The notes below the pieces were generated by a model that was given only the letters and a program-made list of their open reading frames with translations, was not told where the DNA came from and did no database searches. Position numbers and translations under genes: made by a program. 64,000 nt of DNA from Brevibacillus fluminis (GTDB taxonomy: Bacteria; Bacillota; Bacilli; Brevibacillales; Brevibacillaceae), in NCBI RefSeq assembly GCF_003710825.1, contig NZ_RHHQ01000005.1, positions 62,001-126,000 of the forward strand, read 5' to 3'. Within the stretch, counting starts at the first letter, position 1. Each line of letters begins with the position of its first letter. Positions 53,352-61,229 of this stretch are shown here, one piece after another.

Positions 53352-54731
53352 ATGGGATCGCTCATGCATGACTGGGCAGACGTATTCGATGCCGTTCATA
53401 ACGATATGATTATTACAGATGGCCGCGGCGTGGTCGTTTATGCCAACAAGGTGTCAGAAAAGCTGTATCTGATCCCGCGCGAAGATATTATCGGCAAATC
53501 CGTTTATGAGCTGGAGGATGCCAAAATTTTCTCCCCTTCGATCACCAAAATCGTATTGAAGGAAAAGAAAAAGCAGACGCTGATCCAGGAGACGAAATCC
53601 GGCGCAAAAGTGCTGGTGACGGCGAATCCGATTTTTGACGAGAACGGGGAAATCAAATGGGTCGTCAGCTATTCCTATGACGTGACGGAGCTGCTCCACC
53701 TGAAGGAACACGTCAGTCAAATGGAAGAAGATATGAAAAAGGTGCAGGATGAACTGAATGAGCTGCGCATGCAAAAGCATCTGGAGGACGGCATGGTCGC
53801 TTCCAGCTCGGCGATGAAGCAGGTGAAGCAAGCGGTTGAGAAAATCGCTGATTTCGACGTAACAATCCTACTGACCGGAGAATCGGGTGTCGGTAAAAAT
53901 GTGATCGCCCGGTTCGCCCATGAGTATAGCAGTCGCAAAGACGCGCCGTTGGTTGAAATCAACTGCGGCAGTATTCCGGAGTCGCTTTTGGAATCGGAGC
54001 TGTTTGGATACGAGCCGGGCTCGTTTTCCGGCGCTCAGCAGAAAGGGAAAAAGGGCTTGGTGGAGGAAGCGGAGGGAGGCACGCTCTTTCTCGATGAGAT
54101 TGGGGAATTGCCGCTTAACCTGCAGGTGAAGCTTCTCACGCTGATTCAGCAGAAACGGTTTTATCGGATCGGTGGCACCAAGCCGCGTCAGGTGGATTTT
54201 CGACTGATCGCCGCAACAAATGTCGACCTGAAGGAACGGGTGGATGCGGGGACGTTTCGTAAGGATCTGTTTTTCCGGCTGTCCGTGGTCCCGATTCACA
54301 TCCCGCCGCTTCGCGAACGGCCGCAGGATGTATTTGCGATGATCACTGCCTTTACCATACGGTTCAATGCACGCTATCAAAAGGATAAAAGCTTTGACGA
54401 ACCGGTGATCGAAGAGCTGCTGCGCTACCGCTGGCCAGGCAATGTGCGCGAGCTGGAAAATTTGGTGGAGAGGCTCATTCTCACATCAGAGGGAAAAAAG
54501 ATCGGCGTGGAGGATCTGCCCGAAGCGATGCGAAGCAGCGGAATCAAATCATGGAGAGCCCAAGAAGGAAAGACGCTGGAGCAGATGATGGAAGAGTACG
54601 AGTCTCACATCATCCGCAATGCGTTTGCGCAATACAACAGTACGCCCAAGCTGGCCCGCTATCTGGGTATAAGCCAACCCACGGCGGTGCGCAAAGTGCG
54701 GAAGTATGTGCATCAAAAACAGGAAATATAA
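53352..54731 (+). CDS. PAS-domain sigma-54-dependent activator
   Basis: A 459-residue enhancer-binding protein: an N-terminal PAS domain (DVFDAVHNDMIITDGRGVVVYANKVSEKLY ... IFDENGEIKWVVSYSYDVTE), a coiled-coil linker (about 115-140), a AAA+ domain ([53 protein letters not shown]) and a C-terminal Fis-type HTH (KLARYLGISQPTAVRKV). The sigma-54 contact loop reads GSFSGA and not GAFTGA, a variant also seen in other Bacillota activators. ATG at 53352 follows GGAGG by 8 bases. It is directly upstream of the sulfide genes, with a terminator between. Its target promoter is not evident in the window. Confidence 0.9.
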   Translation: MGSLMHDWADVFDAVHNDMIITDGRGVVVYANKVSEKLYLIPREDIIGKSVYELEDAKIFSPSITKIVLKEKKKQTLIQETKSGAKVLVTANPIFDENGEIKWVVSYSYDVTELLHLKEHVSQMEEDMKKVQDELNELRMQKHLEDGMVASSSAMKQVKQAVEKIADFDVTILLTGESGVGKNVIARFAHEYSSRKDAPLVEINCGSIPESLLESELFGYEPGSFSGAQQKGKKGLVEEAEGGTLFLDEIGELPLNLQVKLLTLIQQKRFYRIGGTKPRQVDFRLIAATNVDLKERVDAGTFRKDLFFRLSVVPIHIPPLRERPQDVFAMITAFTIRFNARYQKDKSFDEPVIEELLRYRWPGNVRELENLVERLILTSEGKKIGVEDLPEAMRSSGIKSWRAQEGKTLEQMMEEYESHIIRNAFAQYNSTPKLARYLGISQPTAVRKVRKYVHQKQEI

Positions 54732-54732
54732 T

Positions 54733-54766
54733 GGACTGTCGGCATCGTGCCGATGGTCCTTTTTTC
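54733..54766 (+). terminator. intrinsic terminator after sigma-54 activator
   Basis: GGACTGTCGGCA pairs with TGCCGATGGTCC around TCG, then six T's. Confidence 0.92.
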
Positions 54767-54798
54767 TTTACAAAAGTAGGGGGAATCCCCTATGGGCT
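54767..54798 (+). promoter_or_regulatory. putative sqr promoter with palindromic operator
   Basis: TAGGGGGAATCCCCTA (54777-54792) is an inverted repeat of G and C runs just after the previous terminator. It occupies the spacer between a TTTACA-like -35 and a TATGGG-like -10. G/C-run palindromes are used by CsoR/CstR-type persulfide and copper sensors, but no such regulator gene is in the window. Confidence 0.45.
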
Positions 54799-54870
54799 TC
54801 AAAAAAGCGCTTACAGTACACTTAGGCTACATCAGTAACGCAGGTAAACCTCCAACGAAAGGGGATTTTT

Positions 54871-56070
54871 ATGGCAAAAGAGATGCATTACACCGTGGCC
54901 ATCGTGGGGGCAGGCAGCGCAGGGGTCTCGGTCGCGGCCCGGCTGATTCGCGAGACGGGCAAGCTGCGCGGACAGATCGTCATTATCGATCCCGCCACGA
55001 AGCATTACTATCAGCCGCTTTGGACGCTAGTGGGCGGAGGGGCAGCCAAGAAGGAAGCGACCGAACGCGATCAAGCCAGTGTGATCCCGGACGGGGTGGA
55101 TTGGCTGCAGGAGTCGGTGGAGCTGTTCCAGCCTGAAGAAAAGTGGCTCCAAACGCACGAAGGGACGAGAGTCAGCTATGACTATCTGGTTGTAGCCGCT
55201 GGCATCCAGATCGATTGGGACCGGATAAAGGGACTCAAGGAGAGCATCGGCAAAAACGGCGTTTGCAGCAACTACTCCTACCAATACGTCGACAGCACGT
55301 GGGAATTCATTCGCTCGTTTACGGGGGGACATGCGATTTTCACCCAGCCGAATACCCCGGTGAAGTGTGGCGGCGCGCCGCAAAAAATCATGTACTTAGC
55401 GGACGACTATTTCCGCAAGTCAGGCGTGCGCAGTAAATCGCAGGTGACGTTCTGCTCGGCGAACGCCAATATTTTCGCGGTGAAAAAATACGCGGATACG
55501 TTGGAGAAGGTGATTGTGCGCAAGCAGATCGATACCCGTTACCGGCGCAATCTGATCGAAATCAAGCCGGAGACAAAAGAAGCGGTGTTTCAGCATCTGG
55601 ATACAAATGAGCTGGAAACTTTGAAATACGACATGATCCATGTGACGCCACCGATGCAGGCGCCCGATTTCATCGCGAAAAGTGCATTGGCCGATGCGGG
55701 GGGCTGGGTTGATGTGGACAAATTCACGCTCCAGCACAAACGCTATGACAATGTGTTCGGGATCGGCGATTGCAGCAATTTGCCCACGTCCAAAACAGGA
55801 GCTGCAATCCGGAAGCAGGCACCGACCGTCGCGCTGAATTTGCTTTCGCTGATGAAGGGCGAACCGCCCACAGCCGAATATGATGGGTATACGTCATGCC
55901 CGCTGGTTACGGGCTACAACAAGCTTGTATTGGCTGAATTTGATTACAACCTGATGCCGCAGGAGTCTTTTCCGTTCGATCAGTCACAAGAGCGGATGAG
56001 CATGTACCTGCTGAAAAAAGAAGCGCTTCCGATCATGTATTGGGACGGCATGCTGAAAGGGCTCATGTAA
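54871..56070 (+). CDS. sqr: sulfide:quinone oxidoreductase, type II-like
   Basis: A 399-residue flavoprotein that oxidises sulfide to persulfide/polysulfide and reduces menaquinone at the membrane. It has AIVGAGSAGVSVAARLI (FAD), DPATKHYYQPLWTLVGGG, QPNTPVKCGGAPQKIMYLADDYFRKSG and a late FAD site (VFGIGDCSNLPTSKTGAAIRKQ). Cys166 (CGGAPQ) and Cys343 (SCPLVTGY) fit the redox pair; Cys132 is a further cysteine near. The CGGAPQKIMYLAD block is typical of type II (SQOR-like) enzymes. ATG follows AAAGGGGATTTTT. First gene of an operon with DUF1641 and CstB-like genes. Confidence 0.93.
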   Translation: MAKEMHYTVAIVGAGSAGVSVAARLIRETGKLRGQIVIIDPATKHYYQPLWTLVGGGAAKKEATERDQASVIPDGVDWLQESVELFQPEEKWLQTHEGTRVSYDYLVVAAGIQIDWDRIKGLKESIGKNGVCSNYSYQYVDSTWEFIRSFTGGHAIFTQPNTPVKCGGAPQKIMYLADDYFRKSGVRSKSQVTFCSANANIFAVKKYADTLEKVIVRKQIDTRYRRNLIEIKPETKEAVFQHLDTNELETLKYDMIHVTPPMQAPDFIAKSALADAGGWVDVDKFTLQHKRYDNVFGIGDCSNLPTSKTGAAIRKQAPTVALNLLSLMKGEPPTAEYDGYTSCPLVTGYNKLVLAEFDYNLMPQESFPFDQSQERMSMYLLKKEALPIMYWDGMLKGLM

Positions 56071-56100
56071 AACCGCCATAAGTGAAAAGGAGGCAGGCAA

Positions 56101-56712
56101 ATGGAAATCGCACAGCAACAAGGGACGTTTCCCGACGCAACCAAGCTGGAGGCCGAATGGACGAATGCCGCATTGCTGCAGGAGCTTGCCGATCCGGCCG
56201 TTCAGGATTCGCTGGTTGAGCTGATTCGCAAGCTGCCGCGCATTGCAGAGGCGGTGAGCACGGCGGAACGGGGGATCGAGCTCGTTTCTGCCGTAGCGGG
56301 CGACAAGGCGACGCTCTCCTCGGTCACAGAACGGATCGATCAGGCGTGGGCGAAATTGAATATCGATCACGAGACGTTGGATGCCCTCATTACGCTGATC
56401 GAAAAGCTGCCAAAGCTGGTGAAAATGATCACGGTGTTCGAACAGCTGTATGACACGGCAGAAGCGGTGCTTTCGGATAAGCAATCGATGAATCAATTGC
56501 TCGGCGGTGTGAAGGAGCTGGCATCCCCCGTCACCGAGCCGCTTGAAGAAGGCATTGCCGTCTTGAAAGAGGCAAAAGCACGGGCAGCAACGAGCACACA
56601 GCGGTTTTCGCTCTTTGCCGTCATGCGCATGCTGGGCGATCCGACGGTCCAGAACGGGCTGCGTTTCACGCAATCGCTCCTGGATGTCGTTGCCGAACGG
56701 AAAAAACCATAG
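56101..56712 (+). CDS. DUF1641-family protein
   Basis: A 203-residue soluble, mostly helical protein. The repeats LVELIRKLPRIAEAVSTAERGIELVS and LDALITLIEKLPKLVKMITVFEQLYDTAEAVLSDKQSM, and the C-terminal FALFAVMRMLGDPTVQNGLRF-like segment, match DUF1641, which often sits next to sulfide:quinone oxidoreductase and formate-dehydrogenase-like genes. ATG follows AAAAGGAGGCAGGCAA. Function unknown; by position it is an accessory protein of sulfide oxidation, perhaps linking the quinone reductase to its partners. Confidence 0.85.
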   Translation: MEIAQQQGTFPDATKLEAEWTNAALLQELADPAVQDSLVELIRKLPRIAEAVSTAERGIELVSAVAGDKATLSSVTERIDQAWAKLNIDHETLDALITLIEKLPKLVKMITVFEQLYDTAEAVLSDKQSMNQLLGGVKELASPVTEPLEEGIAVLKEAKARAATSTQRFSLFAVMRMLGDPTVQNGLRFTQSLLDVVAERKKP

Positions 56713-56728
56713 AGGAGGAAGCTTTACC

Positions 56729-58150
56729 ATGCTGTTGCGTTATTTTTACGACGAAAAACTGGCGCATGCGTCCTATTTGGTCGGGTGCCAAAAAACGGGG
56801 GAGGCGATCGTTATCGATCCATCCCGCGACATTGCTCCTTATCTTGCGGTGGCGAAAGCGGAGGGTGTACGGATTGTCGCCGCGACGGAAACACACATCC
56901 ATGCTGATTTCGTCTCCGGGGCGCGGGAATTGGCTGTCGGCCAGGGAGCAAAGCTATTTCTCTCCGATGAAGGGGATGAGGAGTGGAAATATCAATACTT
57001 GGCCAGTCTACAGCATCAGCTGCTGAAGGATGGGGACCAGTTCGCGATCGGCAACATTTGGTTTGAGGTGATGCACACCCCTGGGCATACACCAGAGAGC
57101 ATTTCGCTCGTGCTGACGGACAAAGGCGGAGCCGCTGATCGACCGATGGGGATTTTCACCGGAGACTTTGTGTTTGTCGGCGATGTGGGCCGTCCGGATT
57201 TGCTGGAAAAGGCAGTCGGTGTGAAAGGCTCGGCAGGCGGTGGGGCGCGCCAGATGTTCCAGTCGCTCAAGCGCTTCAAGGAGCTGCCCGATTATTTGCA
57301 GGTGTGGCCGGCACATGGCGCTGGCAGCGCATGCGGAAAGGCGCTGGGCGCAGTCCCCTCCTCGACGGTCGGCTATGAGAAGCTGTTCAACTGGGCGCTT
57401 GCGATCGATGAGGAAGAAGCGTTCGTTGCTGCGTTGCTTGATGGTCAGCCTGAACCGCCCGCCTATTTCAAATATATGAAACTGGCCAACAAAAACGGAC
57501 CAGCCTTGCTCGCTGATCTGCCGAAAACAGAACAGTTGTCACCGGCGGTCGAGACGGTTTCCACGCTGCTTGCTAACGGTGCTGCCATCCTGGATACGCG
57601 CGCGAGCAGCCACTATGCCAAAGGGCATATCGAAGGGACATTCAATATTCCCTATAACAAATCGTTTACCAGCTGGGCGGGCTGGCTGGTCGATTACGAA
57701 CGGCCGCTGAACCTGCTCTGCGATCCGGCGCAGCTGACCAGTATGCTGCGGGATTTGCGCGCGGTGGGAATTGATAACGTGCCCGGCTTCATCGATCTGA
57801 CGGTGTATGACAGCTATGCGGAAGCTGCCGTTCAGCTGGAGGTATATGAAGAGGTGGATCCAGCCCAAATCGCCGCCCAAGTGGAGAGTGGGGATGTCTA
57901 CGTACTTGACGTGCGCAATCAGAGCGAATGGAAGGAAGGGCATATTCCCGGCGCTACCCATATTATGCTCGGGACGCTGCCCAGACGGCTCGCGGAGGTT
58001 CCGGCGGAGAAACCGCTTGTGGTGCAATGCCGCTCCGGCGCCCGCTCCGCAATGGCTTGCAGCATCCTACAGGCGAATGGACACAAGCGGGTCATGAATT
58101 TGACCGGGGGCATCCTGCAGTGGGCGAAAGCTGGTTTGCCACAGGTGTAA
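56729..58150 (+). CDS. cstB: persulfide dioxygenase-rhodanese fusion (CstB-like)
   Basis: A 473-residue three-domain protein. Residues about 1-240 are a metallo-beta-lactamase-fold persulfide dioxygenase (ETHIHADFVSG with His56 and His58, MHTPGHTPESISLVL, GDFVFVGDVGRPDLL, VWPAHGAGSACGKALG). Residues about 260-360 are a rhodanese-like domain without the active loop (pseudo-rhodanese), and residues about 370-470 are a rhodanese domain with the active loop QCRSGARS (Cys434). This order is that of CstB, which oxidises persulfides and yields thiosulfate. ATG at 56729 follows GAGGAGGAAGCTTTACC; a longer frame upstream lies inside DUF1641. It consumes the persulfide produced by the SQR encoded upstream. 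Confidence 0.93.
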   Translation: MLLRYFYDEKLAHASYLVGCQKTGEAIVIDPSRDIAPYLAVAKAEGVRIVAATETHIHADFVSGARELAVGQGAKLFLSDEGDEEWKYQYLASLQHQLLKDGDQFAIGNIWFEVMHTPGHTPESISLVLTDKGGAADRPMGIFTGDFVFVGDVGRPDLLEKAVGVKGSAGGGARQMFQSLKRFKELPDYLQVWPAHGAGSACGKALGAVPSSTVGYEKLFNWALAIDEEEAFVAALLDGQPEPPAYFKYMKLANKNGPALLADLPKTEQLSPAVETVSTLLANGAAILDTRASSHYAKGHIEGTFNIPYNKSFTSWAGWLVDYERPLNLLCDPAQLTSMLRDLRAVGIDNVPGFIDLTVYDSYAEAAVQLEVYEEVDPAQIAAQVESGDVYVLDVRNQSEWKEGHIPGATHIMLGTLPRRLAEVPAEKPLVVQCRSGARSAMACSILQANGHKRVMNLTGGILQWAKAGLPQV

Positions 58151-58214
58151 AAAAGCGGACACAGAAGGCAGGGATCGGCGACTTAAGCCAGAAGCTATTG
58201 TGAGGTGGACCACT

Positions 58215-59279
58215 TTGCCAACTGAGGATGTGCGGAACATGCAGCAGAAAGATTATTTGAAGCAAGTGTTTGACCATTTGCAGGACGGCATCATCATCTT
58301 CGATAAGGAACGCACCATTTTGGCGATCAACCCGTCGGCAGAGAAGCTGACGGGTTGGCACCTAGGCGGCGCGGTGCCGTACTGCTCGTTTTGCCAGACG
58401 CGCGAAGTCCCGCCGGGTGAGGAACGCTGCTATCTGGTAGCCAAGCGAGAAGTCCCGTACTTTTTATCGTCCATGCCGACGTATGAGGGCCATTACATCG
58501 ATGTCGAGATGAGCACGGCGGTCATGTACGAAAATGAGGAGCAGCATCAGCAGGAAGTACTGCTCGTCCTAAAAGACATGACGGTCAAGAAAAAAGAAGA
58601 AGAGGCGCGCATATCCAAACTGCTTCTGCACAAGACGCTGGAAGCGCAGGAAAACGAGCACAAGCGACTGGCACAAGAGCTGCACGACAGCGTCGGTCAG
58701 TCGCTTTATTCCATATCGGTCGGGCTGCAAGCGATCCAGGCGCAGATCGACCGCGATGAAGCGTTCAAATCGTACATGGGCGAAATCGTCCACGAGCTGG
58801 ACAAGGTTGTCAACGACGTGAAGCTTTACTCGCTGCAGCTGCGGCCGCACAGCCTCGATCAGCTCGGCCTCGTGCCGACAATCAGCAATCTCATTCACAA
58901 CCTGAACAAAACGCACGCGGCCAACATCCGCTTTATCCAAAACATGGACAGCCTGCGGTTGAAGCCGCTATTGGAAATCAATTTGTACCGGGTGACACAG
59001 GAGGCACTTCACAATGCCCTGAAATACTCGAAGGCTGATGAAATCGAGGTTTTCCTCAGTTGGGAAGATGAAGGGCTGACGCTCGCCGTGCGCGATCGAG
59101 GCGTCGGTTTTTCCCGCGAAGCGATTCAGGAGGGCTTGGGCTTGAAGCATATGGAGGAGCGGGTGAGCCATATGAACGGCCAATTGACCATCCACTCCAT
59201 TCTCGGAGAAGGTACTGAAATTATCGTGACCGTGCAGGAACGGGAGGGATTTGACAGTGATCCGCGTTCTTTTGGTTGA
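58215..59279 (+). CDS. PAS-domain NarL-type sensor kinase with cysteine cluster
   Basis: A cytoplasmic 354-residue kinase without membrane helices. Residues about 10-125 are a PAS domain (HLQDGIIIFDKERTILAINPSAEKLTGWHLGG) that contains a CSFC pair and a third cysteine (PYCSFCQTREVPPGEERCYL), able to bind a metal cluster or react with persulfide. HisKA_3 (RLAQELHDSVGQSLYSI) and HATPase (EALHNALKYSKADEIEVF, VRDRGVGF, GLGLKHMEERV) follow. The probable start is TTG at 58215 behind GAGGTGG; GTG at 58200 is the alternative. It is 64 bases after cstB and overlaps its response regulator by 23 bases. Confidence 0.88.
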   Translation: MPTEDVRNMQQKDYLKQVFDHLQDGIIIFDKERTILAINPSAEKLTGWHLGGAVPYCSFCQTREVPPGEERCYLVAKREVPYFLSSMPTYEGHYIDVEMSTAVMYENEEQHQQEVLLVLKDMTVKKKEEEARISKLLLHKTLEAQENEHKRLAQELHDSVGQSLYSISVGLQAIQAQIDRDEAFKSYMGEIVHELDKVVNDVKLYSLQLRPHSLDQLGLVPTISNLIHNLNKTHAANIRFIQNMDSLRLKPLLEINLYRVTQEALHNALKYSKADEIEVFLSWEDEGLTLAVRDRGVGFSREAIQEGLGLKHMEERVSHMNGQLTIHSILGEGTEIIVTVQEREGFDSDPRSFG

Positions 59280-59928
59280 TGACCATACGATGGTGCGTAA
59301 GGGAATTCGCATGCTTTTGCAGGCTTATCCCGATGTGGAGATCATCGGCGAGAGCCATGACGGCAACGATGCGATCTTGAAGGCGGCGCAGCTTTTGCCG
59401 GATGTCGTTTTGATGGATTTGTCGATGCCGGGCGGTTTGGACGGGTTTCGGGCAAGCCGGGAGATCCATAAGCAGCTGCCGAAAAGCAGGATTGTGATTT
59501 TGACGATGTTTGATGAGGAGATTTATATTCAGCAGGCGGTGCAGGTCGGGGCATACGGCTATATTTTGAAAAACAGCCACGGTGAGCTGCTGATTGAGGC
59601 GATCCGAAATGTCCAACAGGGCAAACGGTTTTACAAGACATCGATCGCCGACGAAAAAATCAGGCAGTGGATGGGACAGCAAGAGCAGGCGAGCATCGCG
59701 AATCAGCGCAGCCGCGTGCTGGGCTCCATCCTGACCGATCGGGAGACCGAGATCGTCCGCCTGATCGCGCTCGGGTACGCCAACAAGGAAGTGGCGGACA
59801 AGCTGATGATCAGCGTCAAGACGGTCGAAAACCATAAGACGAATATCATGCAAAAGCTGGAGATTACGACGAAGCGGGAACTGATCCAATTTGCGCTGCG
59901 AAATCATTTTCTGGATTTGGCGCTGTAA
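59257..59928 (+). CDS. NarL/FixJ-family response regulator
   Basis: A 223-residue regulator: receiver (RVLLVDDHTMVRKGIRMLLQAY, VVLMDLSMPGGLDGFRA with the phospho-acceptor, AYGYILKNS) and a LuxR-type HTH (LTDRETEIVRLIALGYANKEVADKLMISVKTVENHKTNIMQKL). GTG at 59257 has GGGAGGG eight bases ahead. Its start overlaps the kinase, so the pair is coupled. Being directly behind the sulfide-oxidation genes, it probably regulates sulfur or redox metabolism. Confidence 0.92.
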   Translation: MIRVLLVDDHTMVRKGIRMLLQAYPDVEIIGESHDGNDAILKAAQLLPDVVLMDLSMPGGLDGFRASREIHKQLPKSRIVILTMFDEEIYIQQAVQVGAYGYILKNSHGELLIEAIRNVQQGKRFYKTSIADEKIRQWMGQQEQASIANQRSRVLGSILTDRETEIVRLIALGYANKEVADKLMISVKTVENHKTNIMQKLEITTKRELIQFALRNHFLDLAL

Positions 59929-59943
59929 CGATAACCGATAAAT

Positions 59944-59983
59944 GGGTACACCGGGCACTTTGCTGCTCGGTGTACCCTTTTTT
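59944..59983 (+). terminator. intrinsic terminator after NarL-type regulator
   Basis: GGGTACACCG pairs with CGGTGTACCC and six T's follow. Confidence 0.9.
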
Positions 59984-60076
59984 GTACAGATAAGAATTTA
60001 TAAAATTCTTATCCAGTATAAGTGCAACCGCGACTCCGCCAAAAAGCATGGCGGAGCCAGGTTTTCTAATTTGCGG
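59984..60076 (+). repeat. structured intergenic repeat, copy 2 (with inserted hairpin)
   Basis: It starts, like copy 1, directly after a terminator with GTACAGATAAG. A near-perfect 25-base palindrome (GATAAGAAT...ATTCTTATC, 59989-60013) is inserted here. ATAAGTGCAACCGCG, the hairpin CTCCGCC-AAAAAGCAT-GGCGGAG, CCAGGTTTTCTAAT and TTGCGG follow (60018-60076). AACCGC at the 5' end can pair with the final GCGGT. Confidence 0.7.
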
Positions 60077-60100
60077 TCTTATAGCGAACCGAAAATGATA

Positions 60101-60135
60101 TTGACAAACGCTAACTGGTAATGATAATCTTTCTC
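60101..60135 (+). promoter_or_regulatory. Fur-controlled promoter of siderophore-binding protein
   Basis: TTGACA (60101-60106), 16 bases and GATAAT form the promoter. GGTAATGATAATCTTTCTC (60117-60135) matches the 19-base Fur box at 16 positions and overlaps the -10. Confidence 0.85.
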
Positions 60136-60197
60136 AATAAAAAGAGTGGTGAAATCTTACATTTGTTTTTACTATATGACAAGGAGGATTTGAGGAT

Positions 60198-61175
60198 ATG
60201 AGAAAAAGCATGTTTGCCTGCCTTTGCAAGCTGTTGCTGGCTTTTTCGCTAGCCGGCTGCGGAAATAGCGGCGGAGCTGGCACCGGAACAGATTCAGCAG
60301 CAAGCGGAAGCGCCGAAACGAGCAAACCAGCGGATGCTGCTGCCTCCCGTACCTATAAGCACAGCATGGGCGAAACGCAAATTCCAGCCCATCCCGGGAA
60401 AGTGGTCACACTGCAATATGTCAGCCAGATGATGGCTGTCGGGATCAAGCCGATCGGGGCGCCGGGCTACTTGCTTGAGGATATGGGGGACAAGGTCAAA
60501 GGGATTGAAAATATCGGCAACGTTGAAAAAGTGAACTATGAAAAAATCATCGCTATTCAGCCGGACCTGATCATCGCCGGCGATGCCGACCAGGACATGT
60601 ATGACAAACTGTCCAAAATCGCTCCGACCGTCGCGATCCCATGGATGGATTATGACATGCCGGGCCACGTCAAAGTGATCGGCGATATTTTGAACCGCCA
60701 AAAAGAGGCGGAGGCGTGGCAAAAAAGCTTTGACGAGAAAGTAAAGGCGACAGAAGAGCAAATCAAATCCCTTGTTCCAGCAGGCAAAACCGTCGCCATT
60801 TATAACGTGCGCCCGAAAGAGCTGTACGTGTATGGCGTGCGCAATTTTGGCTACACGATCTATAAAGCGTTGAACCTGACCCCGCCAGCTGCTGTTCAGA
60901 AGGAAATCGACAAGGACCCGAACTTCTGGGCGACCTCGATTTCGCTCGAAAAGCTGCCTGAATTCGCAGCGGATTATGTATTTGTGTCGACGTTCCAGGA
61001 TGATGACTCGAAAAAGCATCTGGAAGACATTCAAAAGAGCGCGCTGTGGAAAAACCTCCCGGCTGCGAAAGAAAATCACGTGTATGTGCTGAATTTCGAT
61101 CGATGGTTCGGCTATACGCCGGATGATGTCGAATACCAGCTGCAAGATATGGTGAATATGTTGAAGAAATCGTGA
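60198..61175 (+). CDS. iron-siderophore ABC transporter substrate-binding lipoprotein
   Basis: A 325-residue class III binding protein. The signal ends in the lipobox LAGC (Cys near residue 21). The mature part has the two-lobed Peripla_BP_2 fold: KVVTLQYVSQMMAVGIKPIG, IENIGNVEKVNYEKIIAIQPDLIIAGDADQD, a long linking helix and VFVSTFQDDDSK. ATG follows AAGGAGGATTTGAGGAT. The Fur box at its promoter shows iron control. No permease or ATPase gene is adjacent, so it works with components encoded elsewhere. Confidence 0.92.
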   Translation: MRKSMFACLCKLLLAFSLAGCGNSGGAGTGTDSAASGSAETSKPADAAASRTYKHSMGETQIPAHPGKVVTLQYVSQMMAVGIKPIGAPGYLLEDMGDKVKGIENIGNVEKVNYEKIIAIQPDLIIAGDADQDMYDKLSKIAPTVAIPWMDYDMPGHVKVIGDILNRQKEAEAWQKSFDEKVKATEEQIKSLVPAGKTVAIYNVRPKELYVYGVRNFGYTIYKALNLTPPAAVQKEIDKDPNFWATSISLEKLPEFAADYVFVSTFQDDDSKKHLEDIQKSALWKNLPAAKENHVYVLNFDRWFGYTPDDVEYQLQDMVNMLKKS

Positions 61176-61182
61176 AACAAAC

Positions 61183-61227
61183 AAACCCCCGCTTTTCGGA
61201 CATCGTGTCGAAAGCAGGGGTTTTTTC
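61183..61227. terminator. terminator between siderophore-binding gene and rocB-like gene
   Basis: CCCCGCTTTTCG pairs with CGAAAGCAGGGG, then six T's on the plus strand; on the minus strand the tail is weaker (GTTTGTTTG). Confidence 0.8.
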
Positions 61228-61229
61228 GA

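Noticed and set aside
54790..54812. GG-N10-GC spacing upstream of sqr that could be a sigma-54 promoter
   Set aside because: Only the GG and GC invariants fit; the rest (GGCTTC...AAGC) departs from TGGCAC-N5-TTGC, in contrast to the perfect site at fmdA.
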